Position numbers and translations under genes: made by a program. Below, piece by piece: positions 35,343-46,320 of a stretch of DNA of 64,000 nucleotides (position 1 is the first letter of the stretch; each line of letters opens with the position of its first letter). The stretch spans positions 1-64,000 of the forward strand of contig NZ_RHNX01000011.1 in NCBI RefSeq assembly GCF_003946335.1, read 5' to 3'. The stretch comes from Levilactobacillus fujinensis. Lineage in GTDB: Bacteria; Bacillota; Bacilli; Lactobacillales; Lactobacillaceae. The notes under the pieces were generated by a model that was not told the origin of the DNA, ran no database searches, and saw only the letters and a program-made list of their open reading frames with translations.

Positions 35343-35981
35343 ATGTTAATTTCTAGTTACAATCCCCAAGAATTAGGGGATACCTTGATTGTTATCGTGG
35401 CGCAGGATTCTACTGAACAAGCGCACACGGTACGAGACAATATTGCGCGTATTTATGACTCAGCCACTGAGAAAACGCTCGGGTACAATTTCCTTGCTAT
35501 TTCCGAGATTTTACCGGATATCAGTGGACTGGGCCAAATTCACCTATCAGCTGACGACGTGGCGGCTTTGAATGCGGCTTTGGAAGATGCTGGTTTTGCA
35601 GGTGAGTTAGTTGCCGAAACCAGTTCACGCTTTGTCGTGGGTTACGTGAAGACTGCCGATCCTCATCCCGACTCCGACCACCTGTTGGTAACGGAGACGG
35701 TTGTGGATAACGATGAGTCTTTACAGATTGTCAGTGGTTCACCTAACATGCAGGCTGACATCAAAGTAGTTGTTGCGAAGGTGGGCGCCATGATGCCAAA
35801 TGGGCTGATTATTTGGCCAGGCGAATTACGTGGCGTTACCAGCAACGGCATGATTTGCTCCGGTCGCGAGCTGGGATTAGCTAACGCACCACAAAAACCA
35901 GGTGCTTTAATTCTGCCCGATGACTATGAAGTGGGCAAACCGTTTGATTTTGAACGGGGCCAAACTATTTTTAAAGCTTAA
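35343..35981 (+). CDS. ytpR: YtpR-family tRNA-binding domain protein
   Basis: The 212-residue protein has an N-terminal DUF4479-like part (1-90) and a C-terminal OB-fold tRNA-binding domain (about 95-205) similar to the PheT N-terminus and EMAP II: SGSPNMQADIKVVVAKVGA followed by GVTSNGMICSGRELGL. It probably binds structured RNA; a cell role is not established. It lies 22 nt after the thioredoxin gene and is followed by a terminator. Confidence 0.88.
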   Translation: MLISSYNPQELGDTLIVIVAQDSTEQAHTVRDNIARIYDSATEKTLGYNFLAISEILPDISGLGQIHLSADDVAALNAALEDAGFAGELVAETSSRFVVGYVKTADPHPDSDHLLVTETVVDNDESLQIVSGSPNMQADIKVVVAKVGAMMPNGLIIWPGELRGVTSNGMICSGRELGLANAPQKPGALILPDDYEVGKPFDFERGQTIFKA

Positions 35982-35991
35982 GAAACATTAC

Positions 35992-36027
35992 AAAGTGGGT
36001 CAGACCTTGTCGTCTACCCACTTTTTT
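35992..36027 (+). terminator. Terminator after ytpR
   Basis: AAAGTGGGT pairs with ACCCACTTT, followed by Ts. Confidence 0.82.
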
Positions 36028-36345
36028 GTGTACAATAGTGTAGAGTAACTGTGTGTGGCCTAGGCTGTGACGATAAGGACTAATTTAAGTTGTCAGAAGT
36101 ACCGTCTAGCTGGGATTTTGCAAGTTAGCTAAGAAAAAAAGAGTTGTTTCTTGTGAAATTTACCAGTTGCCTTCAATGAACACAAGGTTAACCGTCCCTA
36201 AAGTCGTGTTATTCAAGGGCGTTAGGCAACTTAAATAAAAAAATCATTTGAAAATTCAGGGAATGAGTATAGCGACCGCTTTAGGTGGTCTCTCCTCCCG
36301 TAGTAAAGAAGCGGTAAGTTTTGCGCTTATCAAGGAGGAAGCAAC
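36028..36345. other. Gene-free leader region before sftA
   Basis: No protein gene is supported. A possible hairpin GACCGCTTTAGGTGGTC lies near 36273. The sftA ribosome site AAGGAGG is at about 36331-36338. No repeat family could be aligned with confidence. Confidence 0.4.
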
Positions 36346-39180
36346 ATGGAGCATTATGATGGACCGGCTTTTTACCGGAAATTTCCAGTAGAACCGACCC
36401 CTGAAGAACTTGAAGATACAACGAATGAACGGGCCCAGCGACAAGTTAAGGAACGTAAAGCCCGTAACGATCGCCTACGGCTGCGTGAAAACCAGCAGAA
36501 GCAATCAGCAACGTCAGAAAAAAATCGATCGGTAGTAGTATCACCAAGTACACAGTCGAAAACGACAGCAGAAAAATCGACAACCAGTATGGGAAACTAT
36601 CGGCCGTTTCAGGTAACGGCAATTCCTAAGCAGCTTCACTGGACGCGACCAACATTAGAATCGCGACGTCGATATCAGCGGCTAGTTGCTAGTCTACATA
36701 AAAGTGACGCGAGCTTCTTTTTGTTTGGACGCGCTGAGGATGCAGATTTACCCACTACCACGATCAATGCTCCGATGAAAAATAGGGTATCTGCACCTAT
36801 CAAAACGCAAGAATCGGTAGTGAAACATGAGGTGACACCAGCGACACCTGTTAGTTTAACGGTGACGGCCACACATGAATCGAAGGTCCCCGTAACATTG
36901 GCCACAGATACGTCAATGGTGACTGAAAAATCAACGGCTGTTTCAGAACCGATTACTACCGAAAAGTCGATGACAGCTGAACCAGCACCAACTGAGATCT
37001 TCTATCCAACGGCACCAATTGCGGCGGCAGAAAATGGTGTGGAGTCAGAAAGCGATGCTGAAGTCGCGTCTGAGGCGACTTCTGAATCAGAGACTAAACT
37101 GAAGATGGATTCAGAACCAGAAGTAAGCGCTGAACAAATTCCGCGTAAATCGTCTGAAAACTTAATGGCGAAAGACACCGATATAGCGAGTGATAACGGG
37201 CAAGTAACAGGTAAGATGCCGGCTAAACAAGCGTCTGAGGTGGCTTATTTGCCCGTGGGTTCGGCTGATAGTCCAACTACACAACAAGGTTCATCATCTG
37301 CTGCTAAGGAAGAAACGCGACGGGTAACACCAGCGGTTGATGAGAAGATTAATGACACCGCCACCACTGCGGCTACCGTTGCCAAAAAACCCGCTGAAGT
37401 GGGTGAGTTCTTGGCACGAGCCGTGGCTGATGCTGAGCAGACTAGCGAGTCACCGGTGGCAAAAACAGGAGCCCCTCAAGTTACTTCCACAGTGGCCAGT
37501 GAGGAGGGGAGGGGAACTGAAACCACAATTTCAGGTGAGAAAGCCGCACAATCCATTGCGGGCGATCAGCCAAAAGTTACACCATCTAAGCCGAAAGCTA
37601 AGTCTAGTCGTGGTTTAGGTCATTCTCTGGGTGATATCATGCAAGAGGAAGGCAATGATCAACGTAATTTGGCACTTTTTGACCGGCCAACTCCCACACC
37701 AGTCGAACCAGAGGTCGAAGCGGACACTGATCGTGGCTACCATTTTCCGGATTTAAGCTTATTACCTAATCCTGTGGTACCAGACGAAGAGGCTTTGGAC
37801 GAATGGATCGAACATCAGGCAGAGGTGTTAGACGCCACGTTAAGTGCCTTCCACGTCGACGCGCACGTGACTGACTGGACGGTCGGCCCCACGGTTACCC
37901 AGTTTCAGATTAGCCTAGCGCTGGGGGTCAAGGTCAATAAGATCACGAACCTGAACGATGATTTGAAGCTCGCCTTGGCTGCGAAGGATATTCGTATCGA
38001 AGCACCGATTCCTGGAAAAACAACGGTCGGAATTGAAATTCCTAATTTAAAATCTCGTCCCGTCATGTTGTCGGAAATTCTGAATTCAGAGGCCTTTAAG
38101 AAGAGCGAGTCACCATTGACTGTGGCCCTCGGCGTTGATTTATTTGGGAAACCACAAGTGACGGACTTGCGTAAAATGCCACATGGCCTGATTGCCGGGG
38201 CAACTGGCTCAGGGAAGAGTGTGTTCATCAACTCCTTACTCCTGTCGATCTTGTACAAGGCCACGCCCAAACAGGTCAAACTCCTGTTAATTGATCCGAA
38301 GGCCGTGGAAATGGCGCCTTACGATGCCCTACCACATTTGTTGTCACCAGTGATTTCTGACCCCAAAGCCGCTGCAGCAGCTTTGAAATGGGTCGTGAGC
38401 GAAATGGATGAACGTTACGAGAAATTAGCGGCAGCCGGTGTTCGGAACATTGAGCAATTCAATGATCGCGCCGATGCTAACGACGAACCTGCTTTAAAGA
38501 TGCCCTACATTGTGATCATTATCGATGAATTGGCTGATTTGATGATGATGGCGGCGAGTGAAGTTCAGGATTACATTGTCCGTATCACGCAAAAGGCCCG
38601 GGCCGCCGGAATTCATTTACTAGTCGCCACGCAACGACCAAGTGTTGATATCGTGACCGGGACCATTAAGAATAATATTCCAACGCGAATTGCGTTCATG
38701 GTTTCCAGTCAGATTGACTCCCGAACTATCTTAGACACTGCGGGAGCCGAAAACTTACTTGGACGTGGGGATATGCTATATTTGGGGAACGGTGCCAGTC
38801 AGCCGATGCGGCTGCAAGGGGCCTTTGTCGAATCCGAAGTGGATGCCGTCACAGACTTTGTGCGAACACAGGGCCAGCCCCACTATGCTTTTGAGCCCAA
38901 GGGTTTACTGCAACGGGAGACCGCTGAAGAAAATCAGGACGAGCTCTTACCGAAAGTTCTGGACTATATTGCCCAAGAAAAATCGGTCTCTACGTCTAAA
39001 CTCCAACGTGTCTTCTCCATTGGCTACAATCGTGCGGCCAATCTGATCGACGATTTGGAGCAGCACCACTACGTTTCGCCGCAACATGGTTCAAAGCCAC
39101 GCGAGGTTTATTTAACACCCGAAGACTTAGGAAAAAAGTTGCCGGAACCTCATGACCAGGGTGCACCATTCTCATCTTAG
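36346..39180 (+). CDS. sftA: DNA translocase, SftA/FtsK type
   Basis: The 944-residue protein has no membrane helices at its N-terminus, unlike FtsK or SpoIIIE, which indicates the soluble SftA type. Residues about 1-470 are low-complexity, rich in Thr, Ser, Ala, Glu and Lys, and probably disordered. The motor follows, with Walker [11 protein letters not shown] near 617-626, Walker [13 protein letters not shown] near 725 and [14 protein letters not shown]-terminal winged-helix gamma domain (about 865-930) would recognise polar DNA motifs. It clears chromosomal DNA from the division septum. AAGGAGG precedes the ATG. Confidence 0.92.
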   Translation: MEHYDGPAFYRKFPVEPTPEELEDTTNERAQRQVKERKARNDRLRLRENQQKQSATSEKNRSVVVSPSTQSKTTAEKSTTSMGNYRPFQVTAIPKQLHWTRPTLESRRRYQRLVASLHKSDASFFLFGRAEDADLPTTTINAPMKNRVSAPIKTQESVVKHEVTPATPVSLTVTATHESKVPVTLATDTSMVTEKSTAVSEPITTEKSMTAEPAPTEIFYPTAPIAAAENGVESESDAEVASEATSESETKLKMDSEPEVSAEQIPRKSSENLMAKDTDIASDNGQVTGKMPAKQASEVAYLPVGSADSPTTQQGSSSAAKEETRRVTPAVDEKINDTATTAATVAKKPAEVGEFLARAVADAEQTSESPVAKTGAPQVTSTVASEEGRGTETTISGEKAAQSIAGDQPKVTPSKPKAKSSRGLGHSLGDIMQEEGNDQRNLALFDRPTPTPVEPEVEADTDRGYHFPDLSLLPNPVVPDEEALDEWIEHQAEVLDATLSAFHVDAHVTDWTVGPTVTQFQISLALGVKVNKITNLNDDLKLALAAKDIRIEAPIPGKTTVGIEIPNLKSRPVMLSEILNSEAFKKSESPLTVALGVDLFGKPQVTDLRKMPHGLIAGATGSGKSVFINSLLLSILYKATPKQVKLLLIDPKAVEMAPYDALPHLLSPVISDPKAAAAALKWVVSEMDERYEKLAAAGVRNIEQFNDRADANDEPALKMPYIVIIIDELADLMMMAASEVQDYIVRITQKARAAGIHLLVATQRPSVDIVTGTIKNNIPTRIAFMVSSQIDSRTILDTAGAENLLGRGDMLYLGNGASQPMRLQGAFVESEVDAVTDFVRTQGQPHYAFEPKGLLQRETAEENQDELLPKVLDYIAQEKSVSTSKLQRVFSIGYNRAANLIDDLEQHHYVSPQHGSKPREVYLTPEDLGKKLPEPHDQGAPFSS

Positions 39181-39233
39181 CTTGAATAGTCCTCACGTGT
39201 CTTTAATTGCCCAGTTCTTTTATGGGGGTGGGG

Positions 39234-39246
39234 GATATGCTAAAAT
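39234..39246 (+). promoter_or_regulatory. Extended -10 promoter before murC
   Basis: ATATGCTAAAAT provides a TG-extended -10 without a clear -35. The same ATGCTAAAAT occurs before pepV (about 30379-30388). Confidence 0.4.
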
Positions 39247-39319
39247 GAGAATAGAGTCACTCGATCGGTTGGGGGGACCAGTGGCCTTTGCCGAAGAGAG
39301 TAGAAAAGAGGATCATTTA

Positions 39320-40651
39320 ATGGATAACGCAACGGTGTATCACTTTGTTGGAATTAAGGGATCAGGGATGAGTGCCCTCGCTCTGATTTTGCATGATAAG
39401 GGTTTTAAGGTTCAAGGTTCAGATATTACGCAGTACACGTTTACCCAACGCGGCTTGGAACAGGCTGGAATCGATGTCATGGCATTTGACGAAGCCAATA
39501 TTCACGAGGGTTTAACGGTGATTGCTGGGAATTCCTTTACGGATGACCATCCTGAAATCAAGAAGGCTCGCGAAATGGGTTTACCTGTTTACCGCTACCA
39601 TGAATTCTTAGGCCACTTGATTGAAGGCTATACGAGTATCGGGGTTGCTGGTGCGCATGGGAAGACTAGTACGACTGGGTTGTTGGCGCACGTCCTGAGT
39701 GGTGTGGCACCAACGTCTTACTTGATTGGTGATGGTACTGGGAAGGGGACGCCTAATGCGCGTTTCTTCGTATACGAAGCCGATGAATACCGACGTCACT
39801 TCTTGGCTACCAAGCCAGACTACGCCATCATGACCAACATTGATTTTGATCACCCTGACTACTACACCGGCATCGATGATGTTTACAGTGCGTTTGAAAC
39901 TTGGTCCAACCAGGTCAAGAAGGGAATCTTTGCTTGGGGAGACGATCCTGAATTACGTAAGCTCAAGACCGATGTGCCCGTTTACTACTACGGGACGGGC
40001 GACAGAGATGACTTTCAGGCTAAAAACATCAAGCGCTCGACGACTGGATCTACCTTTGATGTTTACCATGAAGATGAATTCTTAGGTAACTTTGAAATTC
40101 ATTTGTATGGGGAACATAACGTATTGAATAGTTTAGCTGTGATTGCTGTGGCTTACTTTGAAAAGGTCAATATGGACGAAATCAAACATGAATTGGTTGA
40201 TTTCAAGGGAGTTAAGCGTCGGTTTACGGAACGTAAGTTAGCTGACATGACCATCATTGACGACTATGCTCACCATCCATCAGAGATTAAAGCAACGTTG
40301 GATGCTGCTCGGCAAAAGTATCCGGACAAGGAAATTATTGCCGTGTTCCAGCCACATACGTTTAGTCGGACGATTGCTCTGATGGACGATTTTGCGAAGA
40401 GCCTGAACTTGGCGGACAAGGTCTTCTTGACCAACATCTTCAGTTCAGCTCGTGAAACGCAAGGGGCGGTTTCTAGTAAAGACTTAGCTGCTAAGATTGT
40501 TAAGGGTGGCGAAATTCTGACCGTTGATAATATGTCACCACTACTGGACTTCCACGATGCTGTAGTTGTTTTCATGGGTGCCGGTGACGTTCAGAAGTAC
40601 GAACGTGCTTACGAAGAATTACTGAGCCACCTATCATTAAAGAATAACTAA
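39320..40651 (+). CDS. murC: UDP-N-acetylmuramate-L-alanine ligase
   Basis: The 443-residue Mur ligase has the N-terminal [14 protein letters not shown] loop, ATP-binding [10 protein letters not shown] (about 109-118), the central EADEYRRHF and the C-terminal [13 protein letters not shown]. It adds L-alanine to UDP-MurNAc in the cytosol. The frame is open further upstream, even overlapping sftA, but ATG 39320 with AAAGAGG upstream matches the family start. Position after sftA is conserved in Bacillus. Confidence 0.95.
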   Translation: MDNATVYHFVGIKGSGMSALALILHDKGFKVQGSDITQYTFTQRGLEQAGIDVMAFDEANIHEGLTVIAGNSFTDDHPEIKKAREMGLPVYRYHEFLGHLIEGYTSIGVAGAHGKTSTTGLLAHVLSGVAPTSYLIGDGTGKGTPNARFFVYEADEYRRHFLATKPDYAIMTNIDFDHPDYYTGIDDVYSAFETWSNQVKKGIFAWGDDPELRKLKTDVPVYYYGTGDRDDFQAKNIKRSTTGSTFDVYHEDEFLGNFEIHLYGEHNVLNSLAVIAVAYFEKVNMDEIKHELVDFKGVKRRFTERKLADMTIIDDYAHHPSEIKATLDAARQKYPDKEIIAVFQPHTFSRTIALMDDFAKSLNLADKVFLTNIFSSARETQGAVSSKDLAAKIVKGGEILTVDNMSPLLDFHDAVVVFMGAGDVQKYERAYEELLSHLSLKNN

Positions 40652-40662
40652 ATTAAAAACTG

Positions 40663-40709
40663 AAGGTCAGTGACTATAGCGGAAAGCCGTGATGGTCACT
40701 GACCTTTTT
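40663..40709 (+). terminator. Terminator of murC
   Basis: AAGGTCAGTGAC pairs with GTCACTGACCTT, then five Ts. Confidence 0.88.
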
Positions 40710-40756
40710 AGGCAGAATTCATTCGGTGATACGCAAACTAAGGGTTGAAAGCTGAG

Positions 40757-40890
40757 GTTGAAAGCCATATTGTTCACCTTACTCTTGCGACAGTAGAAAT
40801 TATCACCGCTAAATTAATGGAACCGGTCATACGTCGTCCACTAGGGATTCCGCTTGCTGTGGGGGAACACCTCCAGCCAAAGGACGGCTT
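40757..40890 (-). repeat. Intergenic repeat family B copy (B4)
   Basis: Read on the minus strand it has CAGCAAGCGGAATCCCTAG, CATTAATTTAGCGGTGATAA and TTCTACTGTCGCAAGAGTAAG. The next + strand segment shares GTGGGGGAACACCTCC-like sequence with B3. The rest of the gap to 41091 shows only the ribosome site of the next gene. Confidence 0.65.
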
Positions 40891-41091
40891 CCACTGGCTT
40901 TGATGATATGTCACTCGGGTAACCGGAGTGCAGTAATTTTCCACGATAAGGTTTTCATCGAAACGCTGGTTTTCACGACTGATTACTTGTGTTTATCGTC
41001 AGATTTGATAGAATATATTCAATAAACCCAGAAACTGGTCGCCACTCGTGGCGGCTAAGTCGGGAATTGATTTGAAAAAAGGAGCGTTTCA

Positions 41092-41802
41092 ATGAACAAC
41101 TTTGATCAGCAGCCCCGCGCAACAGTTAACACCGAGGTTGGCTTAAATGCCTTTCTAACCAAGATGTTTGGATGGATGGGCTTAGCAGTTTTAATTTCCG
41201 CCGCTACGGCCTTCGTGATGGCAACGCAATTTAGTGGTGCCGTCCAGAGTCTAAGTCGTGGTGGTTTGTTGTTACCAATCATCGTCTGGTTCATCTTACC
41301 ATTCGTGATTAGTGGTCAATCGATGAAACGTCCGACTGTCGCGTTCGTTGGCTTAATGGTTTATGCGGTCGTCACCGGGATTGTTATTTCGACGTACTCG
41401 TTGTATTACTCAAATGCATCGATGACCGCTGCTTTCGTTTCCAGTGCAGCCATCTTTATTAGCATGGCTGGTTTCGGAATCTTTACCAAAAGAGATTTGA
41501 CTAAGCTGGGAACTCAGGCAACCGCCGCTTTAATTGGGGTTATCGTTGCCGTGCTCGTGAACGCCTTCTTGGTGAAGAGCATCATGGTCTCCCTGATTTT
41601 CTCAGTGATTACGGTTATCATCTTTGCGGTCTTGACCGCTTGGGACACGCAACGCATGCAAAAAATGTACCTGCAGTACGGTGATCAGGTCTCTACGACC
41701 GGACTGGCCGTCAATGGGGCTTTGCAACTGTACTTGGACTTCGTTAACTTGTTCTTACAACTCTTACAAATTTTCGGTATCTTTGGTGGCGGTCGCGACT
41801 AA
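41092..41802 (+). CDS. BAX inhibitor-1 (YccA/YbhL) family membrane protein
   Basis: The 236-residue protein has seven membrane helices and the family features: an N-terminal FLTKMFGWMGLAVLISA and a C-terminal AWDTQRMQKMYLQYG followed by ALQLYLDFVNLFLQLL. Bacterial homologues such as BsYetJ conduct calcium in a pH-dependent way through a di-aspartyl site; whether this one does is not known. AAAGGAG precedes the ATG. Single-gene unit with its own terminator. Confidence 0.9.
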   Translation: MNNFDQQPRATVNTEVGLNAFLTKMFGWMGLAVLISAATAFVMATQFSGAVQSLSRGGLLLPIIVWFILPFVISGQSMKRPTVAFVGLMVYAVVTGIVISTYSLYYSNASMTAAFVSSAAIFISMAGFGIFTKRDLTKLGTQATAALIGVIVAVLVNAFLVKSIMVSLIFSVITVIIFAVLTAWDTQRMQKMYLQYGDQVSTTGLAVNGALQLYLDFVNLFLQLLQIFGIFGGGRD

Positions 41803-41819
41803 ACGAACCGTTGTACGTC

Positions 41820-41854
41820 AGAAGTATTGGGCTTGAACCAATACTTCTTTTTTT
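41820..41854 (+). terminator. Terminator of the BI-1 gene
   Basis: AGAAGTATTGG pairs with CCAATACTTCT around GCTTGAA, followed by Ts. Confidence 0.9.
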
Positions 41855-42003
41855 ATGGCTTCGGATTGTACCTTTTTTTTGGTAAAATAGGGACGGAACG
41901 TTTAGCGGTACATTCAAAGCGACCGACTAAACGATGACGACTGTATGTTACCTGAACTAAACTACTCGAGTACGAAAAAAACAAGGCTCGAAAGGAGCGC
42001 CAC

Positions 42004-44664
42004 ATGGCAGAGAAACGATTATTATTAATTGATGGGAACAGTGTCACCTTTAAGGCCTTCTTCGCGTTATATACGGCTTTAGGCAAGTTCACTAACAGCG
42101 AAGGCTTACACACGAACGCTATCTATGGTTTTAACACGATGTTGGAGACCATGCTGGATACGGTGAAGCCAACGCACGCCTTAGTTGCGTTTGACGCCGG
42201 GAAGACGACTTTCCGAACGAAAATGTACGACGATTACAAGGGTGGTCGGGCAAAGACGGCACCGGAATTGTCCGAACAATTTCCATATGTGAAAGAACTC
42301 TTAACTGCTCGGGGAATTCAGACTTATGAGCTGCCCGATTATGAGGCTGACGATATTATTGGGACACTGGCAAAACAGGCTGAAGACGCTGGGTTTACCA
42401 CGACCATTGTGACCGGAGATCGTGATTTAACGCAGTTGACTGATGACCACACCACGGTTTCCATTTCCAAGAAAGGTGTTAGTGATATCGAACACTATAC
42501 ACCGGCTTACGTGAAGGAAAAGATGGGGGTTACTCCCGCTCAAATCATTGATATCAAGGGCCTTCAAGGCGATAATTCTGATAATTATCCTGGTGTGACG
42601 GGGGTCGGACCTAAGCGTGCCGTTGCTCTGATTGGAAAGTATGGTAGTATTGAAAATCTGTACGATCATATTGACGAGATTACGGCTAAAAAGCTTAAAG
42701 AACACTTGGTGGCGGACCACGAGCAAGCGCTTTTGTCGAAAAAATTAGCCACGATTTTACGGAATGCACCGGTTGAAAAGAAGGTTGCGGACTTAACCTA
42801 TCAGGGTGATGATCAAGAAAAGCTGGTCGAGTTCTATCAACGCATGAACTTCAACCAATTTCTGAGTAAAATGAGTGTGGCTGGCGAAGTGCCGACTGCA
42901 ACGCCAGGTTTGAAGGACGTTCAGTTCACGGTACTTAAGGCGGACAATTTGAGCGACTTACCTGCATTTACGGATGGCTGCGAATTCTATCTGGAAATGT
43001 TGGATGAAAATTACCATACGGCCCATCTCGATGGCTTTGTCGTTGGTGATAAAGACCAGTGGTGGGTCAGCCGTGACGTTCAGCTCCTGCAGCAAGCACC
43101 GTTGAAGGCGTTACTTGAATCGGCCGAGGTTAAAAAGCAGGTTTTCGATGCGAAACGAACTTACGTTGGCTTAAAGCGGTTAGACATTACGCTGGCCGGC
43201 ATCGACTGTGACCTTTTACTCTGCTCTTATTTGCTGAACACTTATGACAACAGTAACGACCTTGGTCGCGTTGCCATGGAGCACGGTTATCACCAGGTGG
43301 CGACCGATGAAGATGTCTACGGGAAGGGTGCCAAGGCGGCGATTCCAGCCGACGATGTTGATTTCTTCTCCCACCTCGCCAGAAAGGCACGGGCAATTGA
43401 AAGCTTGCGGCCACACCTATTTAAGGGATTAGAGGAAAATGAACAGACAAAACTCTATCGAGATATCGAGTTGCCAATGGCCTTTGTTTTAGCGCGAATG
43501 GAAGTTGCTGGAATTACGGTTCAAGCTAGCGAATTGGAAGCCATGGGTAGTAAATTTACCGAACAATTGGCTGAAATTGAACAGACGATTTATAACGAAG
43601 CCGGTGAAGAATTCAACATTGGCTCGCCGAAGCAGTTAGGTCACATCCTTTTTGAGAAAATGGGCCTACCTGCAATTAAGAAGACAAAGACTGGCTATTC
43701 GACGGCAGTCGGTGTGCTGGAAAAATTAGCGGCGGAAGCGCCAATTGCGGAAAATATTCTGAAATATCGGAAGATTGCGAAGATTCAGTCGACTTACGTG
43801 GAGGGTCTACTGAAGGTCATTCATCCCGATGATCACAAGGTACACACCCGTTATCTGCAAACGTTGACGCAGACCGGACGGTTGTCCTCGGTTGATCCGA
43901 ACCTGCAAAATATTCCCGTACGTAACGAAGAGGGCCGGGCAATTCGAAAGGCATTTGTTCCCCGCCATCCAGGTTGGCAGATTTTTTCGTCTGACTATTC
44001 CCAAATTGAGTTGCGGGTCTTAGCCCACATGAGTCATGATGCTAACATGCAGGAAGCCTTTCGCGAAGGCGAAGATATTCATGCGGCAACGGCACGACGA
44101 ATTTTTAGAATGGGACCAGACGAAGAGGTGACACCAAATATTCGGCGCCAGGCCAAGGCCGTTAACTTTGGAATCGTATACGGCATCAGTGACTTTGGTT
44201 TGTCACAAAACATCGGTATTAGTCGGAAGCAGGCCAAAAACTTTATTGATACTTACTTTGAAGAATATCCTGGTGTTAAGGCCTACACAGAGCGCATGGT
44301 TCAGCAGGCACATGAATTAGGTTACGTCGAAACGATTGCGCACCGCCGGCGGTATTTGCCAGACATCAACTCGCGGAACTTCAATCAGCGCTCCTTTGCC
44401 GAACGAACGGCAATGAATACGCCTATTCAAGGAAGTGCGGCCGATATCATTAAGATTGCAATGATTCGGATGGAAGATGCTATTAAGGATATGCAGGCCA
44501 CCATGTTGCTTCAGGTTCACGATGAGTTGATCTTTGAAGCCCCAGCGGAAGAAATTGAAACGCTGGCTAAATTAGTGCCAAGTGTGATGGATTCTGCCAT
44601 TGACTTAGAGATTCCGTTGAAGGTAGAAAGTCACTACGGACCTACCTGGTACGACGCTAAGTAG
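42004..44664 (+). CDS. polA: DNA polymerase I
   Basis: The 886-residue enzyme has an N-terminal 5'-3' exonuclease (about 1-295), a middle domain at about 310-480 and a C-terminal polymerase with motif A DYSQIELR, motif B KAVNFGIVYGIS and motif C QVHDELI. The Asp-x-Glu metal site expected at the start of a working 3'-5' proofreading domain is missing (the stretch reads CEFYLEML), as in Bacillus and most lactobacilli, so it probably lacks proofreading. It repairs gaps and removes RNA primers. mutM follows after 20 nt in an operon. Confidence 0.96.
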   Translation: MAEKRLLLIDGNSVTFKAFFALYTALGKFTNSEGLHTNAIYGFNTMLETMLDTVKPTHALVAFDAGKTTFRTKMYDDYKGGRAKTAPELSEQFPYVKELLTARGIQTYELPDYEADDIIGTLAKQAEDAGFTTTIVTGDRDLTQLTDDHTTVSISKKGVSDIEHYTPAYVKEKMGVTPAQIIDIKGLQGDNSDNYPGVTGVGPKRAVALIGKYGSIENLYDHIDEITAKKLKEHLVADHEQALLSKKLATILRNAPVEKKVADLTYQGDDQEKLVEFYQRMNFNQFLSKMSVAGEVPTATPGLKDVQFTVLKADNLSDLPAFTDGCEFYLEMLDENYHTAHLDGFVVGDKDQWWVSRDVQLLQQAPLKALLESAEVKKQVFDAKRTYVGLKRLDITLAGIDCDLLLCSYLLNTYDNSNDLGRVAMEHGYHQVATDEDVYGKGAKAAIPADDVDFFSHLARKARAIESLRPHLFKGLEENEQTKLYRDIELPMAFVLARMEVAGITVQASELEAMGSKFTEQLAEIEQTIYNEAGEEFNIGSPKQLGHILFEKMGLPAIKKTKTGYSTAVGVLEKLAAEAPIAENILKYRKIAKIQSTYVEGLLKVIHPDDHKVHTRYLQTLTQTGRLSSVDPNLQNIPVRNEEGRAIRKAFVPRHPGWQIFSSDYSQIELRVLAHMSHDANMQEAFREGEDIHAATARRIFRMGPDEEVTPNIRRQAKAVNFGIVYGISDFGLSQNIGISRKQAKNFIDTYFEEYPGVKAYTERMVQQAHELGYVETIAHRRRYLPDINSRNFNQRSFAERTAMNTPIQGSAADIIKIAMIRMEDAIKDMQATMLLQVHDELIFEAPAEEIETLAKLVPSVMDSAIDLEIPLKVESHYGPTWYDAK

Positions 44665-44684
44665 GGTAAAAGGAGAGACGGTTT

Positions 44685-45545
44685 ATGCCAGAATTACCAG
44701 AAGTTGAAACGGTTCGGCGCGGATTGAATCGGTTGGTGGCCGGAGCCACCGTTGAATATGTCGAGGTTTTTTATCCCAAGATGGTCACCCCAGACCGCGA
44801 CGAGTTCACGGCTGAATTAATTGGGCGGCAGATTGAACGGATTGACCGACGGGGGAAATACCTGCTATTTCGGTTCAGTGGTGACCTCACGATGGTGTCT
44901 CACCTGCGAATGGAAGGCAAGTATGATGTTCAACCCGAGGGCAGTCCGATCACCAAGCACACCCACGTGGTCTTTCATTTGAAAGATGACCGGGAGCTCC
45001 GGTATACGGATACCCGTAAGTTTGGTCGCATGCGACTAGTGCCAACGGGACAAGAAGCCGAGATGATGCCATCACTGGCTAAAATGGGGCCAGAGCCGAC
45101 CGAGAAAACACTGACGTTAGCTTATATGCAAACGATTTTTGGGAAATCTCATAAAGTGGTCAAACCCTTTTTACTTGATCAGTCACGAATTGCTGGCTTA
45201 GGAAATATCTATGCCGATGAAGTGCTGTGGTTGTCAAAGATCAATCCATTGACGCCGGCCAATGAGTTGACCAAAGCCCAATTGGAGACGTTACGACGGA
45301 ACATCATTGCGGAAATGGCGCTAGCAATTCAGGGCCATGGGACTACCGTTCATTCATTCTCTACGGCGTTTGGCGAGGCCGGGCAGTTCCAGAACCATCT
45401 GCACGTCTATGGTCGCGAGGGCGAACCATGCGAGCGCTGTGGGACCGAGATTGAGAAAATCAAGGTTGCCCAACGCGGGACGCATTTCTGTCCACAGTGT
45501 CAGCCGTTGCCCAAGGCAGCTTTGGAGGCGTTCGATCGTGACTGA
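44685..45545 (+). CDS. mutM: Formamidopyrimidine-DNA glycosylase
   Basis: The 286-residue protein starts MPELPEVET, giving the catalytic Pro2 and Glu3, and has GRKFGRM-like DNA contacts, the GLGNIYADEVLW helix-two-turn-helix and a C-terminal zinc finger with CERC and CPQC. It removes oxidised purines such as 8-oxoguanine. AAAGGAG precedes the ATG. Its end overlaps the coaE start by 8 nt; the polA-mutM-coaE order is conserved in Firmicutes. Confidence 0.96.
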   Translation: MPELPEVETVRRGLNRLVAGATVEYVEVFYPKMVTPDRDEFTAELIGRQIERIDRRGKYLLFRFSGDLTMVSHLRMEGKYDVQPEGSPITKHTHVVFHLKDDRELRYTDTRKFGRMRLVPTGQEAEMMPSLAKMGPEPTEKTLTLAYMQTIFGKSHKVVKPFLLDQSRIAGLGNIYADEVLWLSKINPLTPANELTKAQLETLRRNIIAEMALAIQGHGTTVHSFSTAFGEAGQFQNHLHVYGREGEPCERCGTEIEKIKVAQRGTHFCPQCQPLPKAALEAFDRD

Positions 45546-46137
45546 GGTATGGGGATTGACTGGTGGCATTGCGACCGGGAAATCGACCGTTAGTGCCTGG
45601 CTAAAAGCGGCGGGGTTACCCGTGATCGATGCCGACGTGATTGCCCGTGAAGTGGTGGCACCGGGAACGCCGGGTTTGCAGCAGATTGCCGCGGCCTTTG
45701 GCAGATTGTATCTGACGGCAGGTGAGTTGGATCGCAAGAAACTCGGCCAATTGGTTTTCCATGATCCAACGCAGTTAAAACGGCTTGAGGCCATTACGAC
45801 GCCACTGATTCAAACCGAGATTCAACGGCAATTAGCGAATTACCGACAGGAGAAGGTACCCGTTGTCATCATCGACGCACCAACCTTCTTTGAATCTGGC
45901 TATCTCGAAGCATTTACGGATCACGTCATGGTAGTGGCAACGGATGTGGCCACGCAAAAATGCCGCCTGATGGCGCGAAATCAGCTTTCGGCGGATGATG
46001 CCCAGGCCCGAATGGATCGGCAATGGCCAATTGAAAAGAAGGTCGCCCACGCAACCGTTGTCATTGATAACGGGGGAACGATTGCCGAAACGCGTCAACA
46101 AGTGGTAAAATGGCTTGACATGAAGAACCTAAAATAA
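45538..46137 (+). CDS. coaE: Dephospho-CoA kinase
   Basis: The 199-residue P-loop kinase begins VWGLTGGIATGKSTV (Walker A at about 8-15), then has IDADVIAREVV and a C-terminal Arg-containing lid. It makes CoA from dephospho-CoA. The GTG at 45538 was chosen: GGAGG lies 9 nt upstream and the longer frame from 45337 is only an out-of-frame read of mutM. Overlap with mutM suggests translational coupling. Confidence 0.92.
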   Translation: MTEVWGLTGGIATGKSTVSAWLKAAGLPVIDADVIAREVVAPGTPGLQQIAAAFGRLYLTAGELDRKKLGQLVFHDPTQLKRLEAITTPLIQTEIQRQLANYRQEKVPVVIIDAPTFFESGYLEAFTDHVMVVATDVATQKCRLMARNQLSADDAQARMDRQWPIEKKVAHATVVIDNGGTIAETRQQVVKWLDMKNLK

Positions 46138-46139
46138 AA

Positions 46140-46320
46140 TTAGAATTGGTGGTATTGTGTGTCATTCACTTTACTGGTCGGTAGATATGAACTGGAGCGG
46201 TGCGAGCACACCTTGAAGCCTCGAGAGTGCCGAGCCTGTAAGGATGGCTTTTGCTAAACCATCAAGAATACCGACCGAGTAGAACGACGCAGTTAAGCTC
46301 ATATTTGCCGAGTCTTGGTT
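46140..46320 (+). repeat. Intergenic repeat family A, middle and right arm (A10)
   Basis: CTTTACTGGTCGGTAGATATGAACTGGAGCGG, CTTGAAGCCTCGAGAGTGCC and a right arm with CCGACCGAGTAGAACGACG and AAGCTCATATTTGCC. It occupies most of the coaE-nrdR gap; the rest of that gap up to 46459 shows no other feature. Confidence 0.7.

Noticed and set aside
39152-39319. Long N-terminal extension of murC overlapping sftA
   Set aside because: MurC begins at [11 protein letters not shown] with a ribosome site; the upstream codons are only an open frame.
42900-43430. Damaged proofreading domain of polA as a sign of a pseudogene
   Set aside because: Loss of 3'-5' exonuclease residues is normal in Bacillus and lactobacilli, and the gene is full length.
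45337-45537. Upstream extension of coaE
   Set aside because: It is an alternative frame of mutM; the GTG at 45538 has a well-placed GGAGG and fits the family start.
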